Shown: positions 30,225 through 39,180, counted from the first letter of the stretch. The stretch is DNA of 64,000 nucleotides from Halococcus agarilyticus (GCF_000334895.1 NZ_BAFM01000010.1:1-64000); one strand, 5' to 3'. Notes: generated from the sequence alone by a model not told the origin. Program-made: numbers and translations.

Positions 30225-31144
30225 CCCCTGAACCTCCGTGCGAGCTCGCGGACGCCCTCGCGGAGCGTGTACTCGGGTTCGAAGCCGGTCTCACGGAGTC
30301 GGTCGAAGTTCACGTGATAGGAGGGGCCGGGGTGTTCGTCCTCTAAGTATGTCACGTCCACCGTCTCGATCTCCTCGCTGATGAGTGTAGCGACGTCCCG
30401 GATCCGATAGTTCTCGTCGTTCGCCCCCACGTTGTAGACGGGTTTCGGCCACGCGTCCGGCCGGAGCACGGCATCGCGGTAGGCCCGCGCGGCGTCGTCG
30501 ACGTGGACGAACGGCCGCCAGTTCGAGCCGTCGCCGTACACGGTGAGTGGCCGGCCGGTGAGCGCCCGGAAGACGAACTGGTTGACGACGAGGTTGAACC
30601 GGATGCCCGGCGCGTCGCCGTACACCGTGCTCAGCCGGATCGCGGTCCCGTCCATGTCGTATTCGGCCACGTACTCACGGAGCAGTTTCTCGGACTCGTA
30701 CTTGGTCTCGGCGTAGGGGTTGATCGGGTCGGGCTCGATCCCCTCGTCGATGTCGGTGCTCGTCGCCCGGCCGTAGATGTTACACGAGGAGGCCACGACG
30801 ACGCGATCGACGCCGATCTTCCCGGCCGCGGTGAGCACGTTCCGCGTGCCCTCCAGATTGGTCGCGTAGGTCTCCTCGCGCCGGTCGTGGGTGCTGTCCG
30901 CGCCGGTGATCGCCGCGAGGTGGACGATCCCGTCGACGTCCCGCACCGCGCTCTCGACGTCGCCGTACTCCCGGACGTCGCCCCCCCGGAAGTCGACGTC
31001 CCCGACGCAGCCCAGCAGGTTCCGCGGCGAGCCCGTCGAGAGATCGTCGAGCACGACGACCCGATCCACCCGGTCGTCCTCGCACAAGAGGGGCACCAGC
31101 GCGCTCCCGATGTACCCACACCCGCCGGTGACGAGGAGGTCCAT
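30221..31144 (-). CDS. NAD-dependent epimerase/dehydratase, SDR family (second)
   Basis: A 307-residue extended SDR with GGCGYIGSALVPLL at the N-terminus, HLAAITGADS, the serine site VASSCNIYG and the catalytic YAETK. The C-terminal part resembles UDP-glucose 4-epimerase-like proteins. Its start overlaps the upstream stop by one base and its stop overlaps the next start by four, so the three SDR genes form one tight operon. The substrate is inferred only to be a nucleotide sugar. Confidence 0.85.
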   Translation of the reverse strand: MDLLVTGGCGYIGSALVPLLCEDDRVDRVVVLDDLSTGSPRNLLGCVGDVDFRGGDVREYGDVESAVRDVDGIVHLAAITGADSTHDRREETYATNLEGTRNVLTAAGKIGVDRVVVASSCNIYGRATSTDIDEGIEPDPINPYAETKYESEKLLREYVAEYDMDGTAIRLSTVYGDAPGIRFNLVVNQFVFRALTGRPLTVYGDGSNWRPFVHVDDAARAYRDAVLRPDAWPKPVYNVGANDENYRIRDVATLISEEIETVDVTYLEDEHPGPSYHVNFDRLRETGFEPEYTLREGVRELARRFRG

Positions 31145-32319
31145 CAGTCCTCCCGGTCTTCGAGCACGTCCGGCAGGAAGCGGTCCTCGTGGGCCGTGAT
31201 GACGTCTGCCTGCTCGGTCATGGCTTCGAGCACCTCGTCCATCCCGGTCTCGAAGTCGACCGACCCGCCGCCGATCAGGTCGTCGTACTTCTCGCGCTCG
31301 ATCTCCATCTCGTGGGTCTCGTCCTCCTCGCGCGGGTTCTCGACGTGCTCGACCGCGACGTCGAGATCGTATTCGGCCCCGACGTCGGCGATGGTTTCGG
31401 CGATCTCGACGATGCTGATCGCGCGCGTCGTCTGGTTGTACACGGTGTGGGCCGCGGGTCGGTCGTCGGGATCACACAGCGCCAGCCGCGCGAGCCCCTC
31501 GACTGCATCTTCGAGGCTCACGAACGGCTTTCGCTGCTCGCCTTTCCCATAGACCGTCAGCGGGTAGCCCGCGACCGCCTGGGCCGCGAAGCGGTGAGCG
31601 ACGACCCCGAAGTAGTAATCGAAGTCCAAACGAGTGCCCAGCCGGTCGTCCGCCCGGGTCTCGTCGGTGCCCGCCCCGTAGACGATCGCGGTTCGGACGT
31701 CGCTGATCGGGAGGTCGAACTGGGTGTTCGCGAGCCGGAGGTTCGCCGCGTCGTGGGCCTTGGTGAGGTGATACCACGAGCCCGCCATCGCGGGGAAGGG
31801 AACCTCGTCGCGCTCGCCGTCGTTCTCCATCGTCGCCCCACCTTCCGGGATGGGGAACTCGGGCGCGCCGTACACGCCCGTGGTGGTGGTCTCGACGAAG
31901 TGGGTGTCGGAGAGCCCCGCCTCGTGGAGTCCCCACACGAGGTTCCGGGTCGCCTGCATGTTGTTGTGCTGGGTCTCGTTCGCGTGCTCGCCGTTGATCT
32001 GGGAGTACGGCGCGGAGGGCTGGGCCGCGGTGTGGATCACCGCCGCGGGCTCGTGGACCGCGAGCAGCCGATCGACGAACGGCCGATCCGTGAGGTCGCC
32101 CTCGACGAACGAGAGGTTCGAGAGGCCCTGCTCCTCGGCGGCCGCGAGGCGCTCCTCGATCGACGCGACCGGCGTGGCGCTTCTCGCCCCGACCGACGCG
32201 ACCCACTCGCGCCTGGCGAGGTTGTCCACGCCGAGCACGCGCTGGTCGGTCCGCTTCGCGATCCTGAGGGCGGTCGGCCACCCGACGTAGCCGTCGGCCC
32301 CGGTGACGATGATCGACAT
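31144..32319 (-). CDS. UDP-sulfoquinovose synthase-like SDR protein
   Basis: A 391-residue protein that aligns by eye with SQD1/SqdB and archaeal Agl3. Shared blocks include GADGYVGWPTALRIAKR, VDNLARREW, ATPVASIEERL, a TAAQPSAPYSQI segment, TQHNNMQATRNL, TTTGVYGAP, the catalytic YHLTKAHD and PLTVYGKGEQRKPF. SQD1 adds sulfite to UDP-glucose to form UDP-sulfoquinovose, a donor of sulfonated sugar. ATG 32319 is chosen from the family start MSIIVTGADGY. It heads the SDR operon, preceded by a palindrome. Activity as sulfoquinovose synthase is inferred. Confidence 0.8.
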   Translation of the reverse strand: MSIIVTGADGYVGWPTALRIAKRTDQRVLGVDNLARREWVASVGARSATPVASIEERLAAAEEQGLSNLSFVEGDLTDRPFVDRLLAVHEPAAVIHTAAQPSAPYSQINGEHANETQHNNMQATRNLVWGLHEAGLSDTHFVETTTTGVYGAPEFPIPEGGATMENDGERDEVPFPAMAGSWYHLTKAHDAANLRLANTQFDLPISDVRTAIVYGAGTDETRADDRLGTRLDFDYYFGVVAHRFAAQAVAGYPLTVYGKGEQRKPFVSLEDAVEGLARLALCDPDDRPAAHTVYNQTTRAISIVEIAETIADVGAEYDLDVAVEHVENPREEDETHEMEIEREKYDDLIGGGSVDFETGMDEVLEAMTEQADVITAHEDRFLPDVLEDRED

Positions 32320-32320
32320 A

Positions 32321-32341
32321 GTTACTCGATCAGCGAGTAAC
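32321..32341. promoter_or_regulatory. Perfect palindrome next to the SDR operon start
   Basis: GTTACTCG-atcag-CGAGTAAC begins two bases upstream of ATG 32319 on the minus-strand transcript and overlaps the expected transcription start; a TATA-like gttttga lies about 34 nt upstream. It could be a repressor operator or a 5' hairpin. Confidence 0.5.
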
Positions 32342-32435
32342 TCGCCCACGATCAAAACACTTTCCCTCCATCCGCGTCGCTACTGGCGGCCGAACCGTTC
32401 GGAGGAAAACGGATCGAAACCGATCCATGGGCCGT

Positions 32436-34226
32436 CTACTCGACGGTGACGCTCTTCGCGAGATTGCGGGGTTTGTCGATCGACCGGCCGAGCTGGGCTG
32501 CGGTGTGGTAGGCGAACAGCTGGAGCTGGACGTTGGCGAGCACCGCGGCGGTCCGGGGGTGGGTCTCGGGGATCGGGAGGACGTGATCGGCGTAGCGCTC
32601 GATGTCGGACTGACCGTCGGTGACGGCGATCACGGAGGCGTTCCGGGCCTCGACCTCCTTCACGTTGCCGACCGTCTTTCGGGCGAGTTCGCCGTCGCCG
32701 GTGGCGATCGCGATCACAGGGGTGTTCTCCGTGACCAGCGCGAGCGGACCGTGTTTGAGCTCGCCCGCCGCGAACCCCTCGGCGTGGCGGTAGGTGATCT
32801 CCTTCAGCTTGAGCGCGCCTTCGAGCGCCACCGGGTAGTTGAGCCCCCGGCCGATGAAGAAGTACCCCTCCGCGTCGAGGTACTCCGTCGCGACGGCGGC
32901 CGCGGTCGAGTCGTCAATCACGGCTTGCACCTCGCTTGGGAGGTCCCGGAGCGCGCCCAAAGCGTCTCGATCGCCGCCGTTCGCGGTGGCGAGCGCGAAC
33001 AGGTTGAGCGCCGCGAGCTGGCTCGCGAACGTCTTCGAGGCCGCGACGCCGATCTCCGGGCCCGCCCGGATGTAGATGACGTGATCGCACTCCCGGGAGA
33101 CCGTCGAGCCGACCACGTTGGTGAGTGCGAGCGTGCGTGCGCCCCGACCCTTTGCCTCCCGGAGCGCGCTCAGGGTGTCCGCGGTCTCGCCGCTTTGCGT
33201 GACGCCGACCACGAGCGCGTCGCCCGCCGGCGGCGGCGAGGTGACGTACTCGCTCGCGAGGAACGCCTGGGCGGGGATGCCGGCGTCCTGGAACAGCCGC
33301 GCGCCGTAGAGCGCGGCGTGATACGAGGTGCCACACGCCACGAACTGGACCGCGGTCGGTCGAGGCGGCTCGTCGAGCTCGTCGAGTTCGACGGTGCCGC
33401 CGAGCTCGTCGACCCGGCCCCGGAGACACTGTCGGAGCGCCCGGGGCTGCTCGTGGATCTCCTTCAGCATGTAGTGGTCGTAGCCGCTCTTTCCCGTCTC
33501 TTCTGCGTCCCACTCGACGGTGTGAACTGACTTGTCGACCGGTTCGCCCGCGAGCGTCGTCACGGTCCAGCCGTCGTCGTCGATCCGGGCGATCTCGCCG
33601 TCGTCGAGGTAGATCACGCGGTCGGTGAACTCCCGGAAGGCAGGCACGTCGCTCGCGAGGTAGGTCGCGCCGTCGTCGACGCCGAGCACGAGCGGCGAAT
33701 CCGCTCGGGCACAGTAGACCGCGTCGCCGCCGGCGAACACCGCGGCGATCGCGTAGCTCCCCTCGATCCGCTCCATCGCCGCGCGGAACGCGTCTTCGGG
33801 GCTGGCCCCGTCGGCGAGCGCCGACTCGATCAGGTGGGGGACGACCTCGGTATCGGTGTCGCTTTCGAACTCGTGGCCCGCCGCGATCAGCTCGTCCTTG
33901 ATCGTCTGGAAGTTCTCGATGATCCCGTTGTGGATCACTGCCACTTGTCCCTCGCAGTCGGCGTGGGGGTGGGAGTTGCGGTCGCTCGGCGGGCCGTGCG
34001 TGCTCCAGCGGGTGTGACCGATTCCGACCGGGCCACCGAGATCGATCCCCTCGAGCGCCGCTTCGAGGTTCTCGAGTTCGCCCTCGCGTTTCTCGATGTC
34101 CACAGTCCCGTTGGCGAGCGCGACACCCGCCGAGTCGTACCCCCGATATTCGAGCTTCGAGAGGCCGTGCATCAGGACATCGAGCGTCTCGTCGGGTCGA
34201 CCGACACAGCCGACGATCCCACACAT
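32436..34226 (-). CDS. glmS: Glutamine-fructose-6-phosphate aminotransferase (isomerizing)
   Basis: A 596-residue enzyme that makes glucosamine-6-phosphate, the first step to UDP-GlcNAc. The N-terminal glutaminase begins with the nucleophile Cys2 (MCGIVGCVGRP) and contains GIGHTRWSTHG. Two SIS sugar-binding domains follow (ACGTSYHAALYG; GRGLNYPVALEGALKLKEI), and the end reads NLAKSVTVE as in the family. ATG 34226 overlaps the upstream glmU-like stop by one base. The pair forms an amino-sugar operon. Confidence 0.95.
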   Translation of the reverse strand: MCGIVGCVGRPDETLDVLMHGLSKLEYRGYDSAGVALANGTVDIEKREGELENLEAALEGIDLGGPVGIGHTRWSTHGPPSDRNSHPHADCEGQVAVIHNGIIENFQTIKDELIAAGHEFESDTDTEVVPHLIESALADGASPEDAFRAAMERIEGSYAIAAVFAGGDAVYCARADSPLVLGVDDGATYLASDVPAFREFTDRVIYLDDGEIARIDDDGWTVTTLAGEPVDKSVHTVEWDAEETGKSGYDHYMLKEIHEQPRALRQCLRGRVDELGGTVELDELDEPPRPTAVQFVACGTSYHAALYGARLFQDAGIPAQAFLASEYVTSPPPAGDALVVGVTQSGETADTLSALREAKGRGARTLALTNVVGSTVSRECDHVIYIRAGPEIGVAASKTFASQLAALNLFALATANGGDRDALGALRDLPSEVQAVIDDSTAAAVATEYLDAEGYFFIGRGLNYPVALEGALKLKEITYRHAEGFAAGELKHGPLALVTENTPVIAIATGDGELARKTVGNVKEVEARNASVIAVTDGQSDIERYADHVLPIPETHPRTAAVLANVQLQLFAYHTAAQLGRSIDKPRNLAKSVTVE

Positions 34227-35425
34227 CAGCCGAGCACCTCCGCGTCGGCCTCGATCCGACCGCTCGCACGGACCCCGGTGTAGAGCCGTGCGCCCGGCCC
34301 GACGAGCGTGCCCGGCGCGAGCGTGACCGCCCCGCCCGCGTGGACCCGATCGGCGACCACCGCCCCGAGCGCCTGCTCCTCGTACACCTGGGTGTCGATC
34401 CGCACGTCGGCCGGCCCGCCGGGGACCGTGTTCGCCGCACCCAGGGTGACGTCCTGGCCCGCCACGCAGTCGAGGACCGTGCTCCCGGGACCGATCCGGG
34501 TGTCGGTGTCGAGCACGCTCCGCTCGACGGTGGCGTTCGCCTCGACGGTGACGTTCCGGCCGAGCGCGACGTCCGGGCCGACCACCGCACCGGGGCCCAC
34601 CTCGCAGTCCGGTCCCACCACCACGGGAGCCTGGAGCGTCGCGTCCTCGTGAACGAGTGCGCTGTCGTCGACCCAGACGCCCTGTTCGCGCGCGGGCTCG
34701 TCGACACGGCCGCGTGCGAGGATCTCCCGGGTAACAGTCAAGAGGTCCCACGGGTAGGTGGCGTGTGGCGAGAGGCCGTCGATCCGAACCCCGCGGACGG
34801 CCTCGCCGTCGTCGATCAGCCGCGCGAGCGTGTCGGGCACCCGGAGCTCGCCGTCCCGACGCTCGGTCGCCTCGATCGACTCGAAGATCTCGGTCCGGAA
34901 GGCGTAGACGCCCGCGTTGATCAGGCGGTAGTCGTCGGTGTCGGGCTTCTCCACGATCTCCTCGATCCGGCCCTCGTGGAGCGCGACCGCACCGTAGTGG
35001 CGGGCGTCGCGGTGTTCGAGCACGCCGAGCGTCGCTGCGGCGTCGGGGTGGGCCTCGAACTCCCCGATCACGTCCGCGACGAGGCCGGATTCGATCACCC
35101 GATCGCCGTTCACCACGAGGAACGGCTCGTCGACCGCGGACCGGGCTTCGAGCAGCGCGTGGCCGCTGCCGAGCTGTTTCTCCTGGACGACGTACTGGAG
35201 GGGCCGATCCCGGTAGGTCGGGCCGAAGTACTCCTGTACGCGGTCGCGCTTGTAGCCGATCACGACCGCGATCCGCTCGATCCCGGCGTCGATCAGCGCG
35301 TCGAAGACGTACTCCAGCATCGGCCTGTTCGCTGCGGGGAGCATCGGCTTCGGGCGGTTGTGTGTCAGAGGTCGCAGCCGGTTCCCCTCCCCGGCAGCGA
35401 GGACGACGGCTGTACGGAGGCTCAT
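34226..35425 (-). CDS. GlmU-like bifunctional nucleotidylyltransferase/acetyltransferase
   Basis: A 399-residue protein with an N-terminal nucleotidyltransferase (LAAGEGNRLRPLTHNRPKPM; VVNGDRVIESG; VEKPDTDDYRLINAGVY) and a C-terminal left-handed beta-helix of hexapeptide repeats (about 255-395). This domain order matches archaeal bifunctional GlcN-1-P acetyltransferase/GlcNAc-1-P uridyltransferase, which would use the product of GlmS after mutase action. Related enzymes use glucose-1-phosphate, so substrate is inferred from the glmS operon. The start at ATG 35425 gives MSLRTAVVLAAG. Confidence 0.88.
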   Translation of the reverse strand: MSLRTAVVLAAGEGNRLRPLTHNRPKPMLPAANRPMLEYVFDALIDAGIERIAVVIGYKRDRVQEYFGPTYRDRPLQYVVQEKQLGSGHALLEARSAVDEPFLVVNGDRVIESGLVADVIGEFEAHPDAAATLGVLEHRDARHYGAVALHEGRIEEIVEKPDTDDYRLINAGVYAFRTEIFESIEATERRDGELRVPDTLARLIDDGEAVRGVRIDGLSPHATYPWDLLTVTREILARGRVDEPAREQGVWVDDSALVHEDATLQAPVVVGPDCEVGPGAVVGPDVALGRNVTVEANATVERSVLDTDTRIGPGSTVLDCVAGQDVTLGAANTVPGGPADVRIDTQVYEEQALGAVVADRVHAGGAVTLAPGTLVGPGARLYTGVRASGRIEADAEVLG

Positions 35426-35502
35426 TGGTCGAACATCTACGGCGAATGATTTCAACCTAGCGGTAGCGCAGAGCCTCCTTTCACAAGGAGCGAACGGAGT
35501 GA

Positions 35503-35727
35503 TGTGAGCAAGCCCACACGGACAACCGTGACGCGAGTCCGTTCGAGTGCCTGAACTGCGGCTACATGCTCGATGCCGACTACAACGCGGCAAAGAACAT
35601 CGCGATGAAGTACGCGAAGAAACTCCGCCGGTCGCACACGTCGTCCGACGGAGGGGTATCCGTAGACATACCCTTGAACAGTGGATCGCTGACGGTCGAA
35701 GGCTCGACCACGGTTGTGGTCGGCTAA
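35503..35727 (+). pseudogene. TnpB C-terminal remnant (IS200/IS605 type)
   Basis: A reading frame without a start encodes only the C-terminal end of a TnpB protein: DNRDASPFECLNCGYMLDAD with the second CxxC of the zinc ribbon, then YNAAKNIAMKYAKKLRR, then a typical hydrophobic tail up to TAA 35725-35727. More than 300 residues, including most RuvC motifs, are missing. It lies between glmU-like and flippase genes and marks an old insertion in the glycan block. Confidence 0.85.
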
Positions 35728-35760
35728 GACGACCCAAGATCACGCTGAAAAGCCCCCAAC

Positions 35761-35784
35761 CTCAAGCGCGAGGGCGTGCTTGAG
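35761..35784 (+). mobile_element. Right-end hairpin of the TnpB element remnant
   Basis: CTCAAGC-gcgagggcgt-GCTTGAG lies 33 nt after the TnpB stop. Subterminal hairpins of this kind mark the right ends of IS200/IS605 elements, where the element-derived guide RNA also ends. No left end was found, so this is a solo remnant. Confidence 0.6.
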
Positions 35785-35887
35785 CGAGAGCGGGGTTGTC
35801 TATCGTTCTGCATGCTATCTTCGCCCCCGATAGACGTCGATGGAACTTCTCGCCACGATTCAATGATGGGACGACTCGACGGCGACG

Positions 35888-35895
35888 CTTTTACG
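35888..35895 (+). promoter_or_regulatory. TATA-like box of flippase gene
   Basis: The sequence cttttacg is centred about 30 nt before GTG 35922, which supports that codon as the start of a leaderless or nearly leaderless mRNA. Confidence 0.5.
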
Positions 35896-35921
35896 TGCCG
35901 CCCGGGAACTCCCGGCGATAC

Positions 35922-37433
35922 GTGTCGCTCCAGAGCGTCGTGAAGCGTCTCCGGCGCGCGCTTCGACCGGGCGGGAGCCTCGCGGAGCGTGCGGTCACCG
36001 GTGGGGTCTGGGTCGCGCTCACCAACGTCGCCGACCGCGCGCTCCAGCTCGGGATGGTCCTCCTCGTCGCGCGACTGATCGGCCCCGACGCCTACGGTGT
36101 GATGGCGTTCGCGCTGATCGTGATGAGCGCGCTGACGAAGCTTTCCAGACTCGGGATCGACGCCGCGCTGATCCAGCGCGAGGAATCGGACGTCGACGCC
36201 TATCTCGACACGGCGTGGGTGATGCAGAACGCCCGGAGCCTCCTCGTTGCCGGGATCCTGTTCACCATCGCGCCGGTGGCGGCAGGGTTTTTCGACGAGC
36301 CACAGCTCACGAACGTTCTCCGCGTGCTCGCGCTCTCGCCGGTGCTCTCGGGACTTCAGAACCCCGCACTGCTGTATCTCAAGAAGGATCTCCGGTTCGA
36401 CAAGCAGTTCGTCTACACCCTCTCGGGCACCGTCTTCTACGTGACGGTGGCGGTCGGCTACGCGCTCGCCACGCGGTCGGTGTGGGCGCTCGTCTTCGGG
36501 CTGGTCGCGAGCGACGCCGCACGACTGATCGTCTCGTACCTGCTCGTCGACTACCGGCCGTGGCCCCGGTTCGATCTCGATCACGCGCGCGAACTGTTCG
36601 GGTACGGACGGTGGATCTTCGCCTCGGGGATCGTCCTCTTTCTCATCATGGAGGGCGACGACGCCTTCGTCGGGTGGTATCTCGGCGGGGCCGTCCTCGC
36701 GTTCTACCAGCTCGCCTACCGGGTCTCGAACGCACCCGCGACCGAGGTCACCCAGACCATTTCGAGCGTGGTCTTCCCGACCTACGCGAAACTCCAGAGC
36801 GAGGACCGACGCCTCCGTGACGGTTTCTTCAAAACCGTCCAGCTCACCACGTTCGTCTCCTTCCCCGTCGCGGTCGGCATCGCCGCGATCGCGCCCACGT
36901 TCGTCGACGCCTTCCTCACCGAGGAATGGGGGCCGATGGTCCCGATGATCCAGCTGCTCGCGGCGTGGGGACTCCTCCGCTCGCTCGGCGCGACCACCGG
37001 CCCGCTGTTTCAGGCCGTAGGTCGGCCCGACTTCGCCACCAAGATCCAGTTCGGGAAGCTCCTCGTCATCGCGGCGTTCATCTACCCTGCAACGGCGGAG
37101 TACGGCGCGGTCGGGACCGCACTCGTGATCGTCGGCAACTCGCTGCTGTTCTCCGAACCGGTGTCGTCGTACCTCGCGGTCCGGGTGGTCGAGGGCAGCT
37201 ACGTCGAACTCCTCTGGTTGCTCGCGTACCCCGCGCTCGCGAGCGCCGTCATGGGCGGCGCGGTCCTCGCCCTGCGAGAGTCTCTCGTGGTTGGGTCGGC
37301 CGTACTCGAACTCGTCGTTCTGGTCGTTGCGGGCGTCGCGGTGTACACCGCCCTCGTGCTCGGTCTCGAACGCTACTCGGGCTACGACAGCGTCAGCCTC
37401 TGTCGTCGGATGGTCGAAACCGTCGTCTCCTGA
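35922..37433 (+). CDS. Lipid-linked glycan flippase (Wzx/polysaccharide transporter family)
   Basis: A roughly 503-residue protein with 12-14 membrane helices of the MATE/MOP superfamily. It has the typical start GGVWVALTNVADRALQLGMVLLVARLIGPDAYGV (read over residues 20-55), RLGIDAALIQRE, and a central LFGYGRWIFASGIV that begins the second half. Such proteins move lipid-linked sugars across the membrane for surface glycan synthesis. GTG 35922 is chosen from the TATA box; GTG 35940 is possible. It completes the sugar-nucleotide block to its left. Confidence 0.85.
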   Translation: MSLQSVVKRLRRALRPGGSLAERAVTGGVWVALTNVADRALQLGMVLLVARLIGPDAYGVMAFALIVMSALTKLSRLGIDAALIQREESDVDAYLDTAWVMQNARSLLVAGILFTIAPVAAGFFDEPQLTNVLRVLALSPVLSGLQNPALLYLKKDLRFDKQFVYTLSGTVFYVTVAVGYALATRSVWALVFGLVASDAARLIVSYLLVDYRPWPRFDLDHARELFGYGRWIFASGIVLFLIMEGDDAFVGWYLGGAVLAFYQLAYRVSNAPATEVTQTISSVVFPTYAKLQSEDRRLRDGFFKTVQLTTFVSFPVAVGIAAIAPTFVDAFLTEEWGPMVPMIQLLAAWGLLRSLGATTGPLFQAVGRPDFATKIQFGKLLVIAAFIYPATAEYGAVGTALVIVGNSLLFSEPVSSYLAVRVVEGSYVELLWLLAYPALASAVMGGAVLALRESLVVGSAVLELVVLVVAGVAVYTALVLGLERYSGYDSVSLCRRMVETVVS

Positions 37434-37517
37434 TCCCGTCGCCCTGACCGATCGGCCGTCGTCGAGCCACCGATAGCGAACCACAACACGTGTGTGTTGC
37501 CCGCTCCTCGAAGCGTC

Positions 37518-38921
37518 ATGTCCATCCTCGACGACGCCCGGGCCGTCATCGCCAACGGTCCCGTCTGCGATGCCTGTCTCGGTCGTGTCTTCGCCGATCG
37601 GAGTTTCGGTCTCACGAACGACGAGCGCGGCCACGCCCTCCGGGTCGCGAGCGCACTCGACGCCGACGACCCCTTCGATCCCTCCGAGGGACCGGATACG
37701 TGCTGGGTCTGTGAGGGCGAGTGCGGCCGGTACGACGCGTGGGCCGAGCGCGCGGTCGACGCCCTCGACGGGATCGAGTTCGCGACCTACCAGGTTGGAA
37801 CACGCGTTCCGCCACTGATCGAGGAGAACGATCGGCTGCTCCGCGAGGACAGCGGCTTGCCCCCCGACGCGGGCGAGTCGTTCAAATCCGCCCTCAATCG
37901 CGAGGTCGGCAAGCGGGTGGGCGAACACACGGGCACCGAGGTCGATTTCGAGCGCCCGGACGTGCTCGCGCTCGTCAATCTCGAACGCGGCGATGTGGAC
38001 GCACAGATCAATCCCGCGTTCGTCTACGGTCGGTATCGCAAGCTCGACCGCGACATCCCCCAGACCGAGTGGCCGTGTCGAGAGTGCGGTGGTGGCGGCA
38101 CCCAGCTCGCCGCCGACGGTGGGACCGAGCCCTGCGATCACTGCGGCGGCAGCGGCTATCTCTACGACGAGAGCGTCGAGGAGCTGACCGCACCCGTCGT
38201 CGCGGACGCGATGGAGGGTGTGGATGCGGTGTTCCACGGTGCCGGCCGCGAGGACGTCGACGCGCGCATGCTCGGTACCGGTCGCCCGTTCGCGATCGAG
38301 GTCAAGGAGCCACACCACCGCGAGATCGACGCAGCGGATCTCGAAGCCGCGATCAACGACTTCGCCGACGGCACGGTCGAAGTCGAGGGACTCCGGCGCG
38401 CGACCCACCGGATGGTCGAGCGCGTGAAGGAACTCGACGCGCACAAGACCTACTCGATGGCCGTGGAGTTCGCGGAGCCGGTCACGGCGTCGGCACTTGC
38501 TGACGCGCTCGTCGCTCTCGACGGCGCGACGATCGCCCAGAACACTCCCGAGCGCGTCGACCACCGTCGGGCGAGTCGCACCCGCGAGCGCACGGTGTAC
38601 GAGATCGACGGTGAGCTCGACCCCGACCGCGACGGCGACACCGACGACGGGGACGGCGCGCGTCACGCGACGGTCGAACTCCGTGGCGAGGGCGGGCTCT
38701 ACGTCAAGGAACTCGTGAGCGGCGACGGCGATCGGACCGAGCCGAGCCTCGCGGGGCTGCTCGGGATCGACGCCACCGTCACGGCGCTCGACGTCCTCGC
38801 GGTCGAGGGCGAGGACGAACCGTTCGCGACGGCCGAGTACGTGATCGGCGCGGACGGAGACGAACCCGACGCGGACGAGCACACGGACGACGGCGAAAGC
38901 GAGTCTCGGCGGAACGGTTAA
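37518..38921 (+). CDS. pus10: tRNA pseudouridine(54/55) synthase Pus10
   Basis: A 467-residue archaeal Pus10 that forms pseudouridine at tRNA positions 54 and 55. The N-terminal THUMP-like zinc region has CDACLGRVF and CWVCEGECG. The catalytic domain has GTGRPFAIEVKEPH and later GGLYVKELVSGDGDRTEPSLAGLLG (split). A Cys-rich stretch resembling a DnaJ-type finger (CRECGGGG...CDHCGGSG) lies at about residues 194-217. ATG 37518 is preferred to an earlier start at 37494. Its product is the TrmY substrate. Confidence 0.93.
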   Translation: MSILDDARAVIANGPVCDACLGRVFADRSFGLTNDERGHALRVASALDADDPFDPSEGPDTCWVCEGECGRYDAWAERAVDALDGIEFATYQVGTRVPPLIEENDRLLREDSGLPPDAGESFKSALNREVGKRVGEHTGTEVDFERPDVLALVNLERGDVDAQINPAFVYGRYRKLDRDIPQTEWPCRECGGGGTQLAADGGTEPCDHCGGSGYLYDESVEELTAPVVADAMEGVDAVFHGAGREDVDARMLGTGRPFAIEVKEPHHREIDAADLEAAINDFADGTVEVEGLRRATHRMVERVKELDAHKTYSMAVEFAEPVTASALADALVALDGATIAQNTPERVDHRRASRTRERTVYEIDGELDPDRDGDTDDGDGARHATVELRGEGGLYVKELVSGDGDRTEPSLAGLLGIDATVTALDVLAVEGEDEPFATAEYVIGADGDEPDADEHTDDGESESRRNG

Positions 38922-38958
38922 GAGCGCTCGTACCGTGGCGCGTGTGGGGTGTCAACCC

Positions 38959-39099
38959 ATGTGTCATCACAGGAGCACGGACTCCGTGCGGCTGTACGAG
39001 GACACCGAAGAACGCGAGGACGAGACGACACCGGAGTGGGCCGACGAACCCGACGAGGAGACGGAGGACGAACCGCTCGCGCCTGGCGTGGCCGACTGA
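38959..39099 (+). CDS. Very small acidic protein (46 residues)
   Basis: ATG 38959 opens a 47-codon frame encoding MCHHRSTDSVRLYEDTEE and then a highly acidic tail ending LAPGVAD. The MCHH start recalls other short haloarchaeal proteins and could bind metal through Cys-His-His. Strong acidic bias in this frame and its placement in a gap of 289 nt between pus10 and the VOC gene support a real gene. Function is unknown. Confidence 0.6.
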   Translation: MCHHRSTDSVRLYEDTEEREDETTPEWADEPDEETEDEPLAPGVAD

Positions 39100-39180
39100 G
39101 CCCGCCGAACCGACGCTCCGCATTTTTCGGCCACCGAGCGCCCGATCGGTCCTGCCGGTTCGACGGAACGAAGGGCCGAG

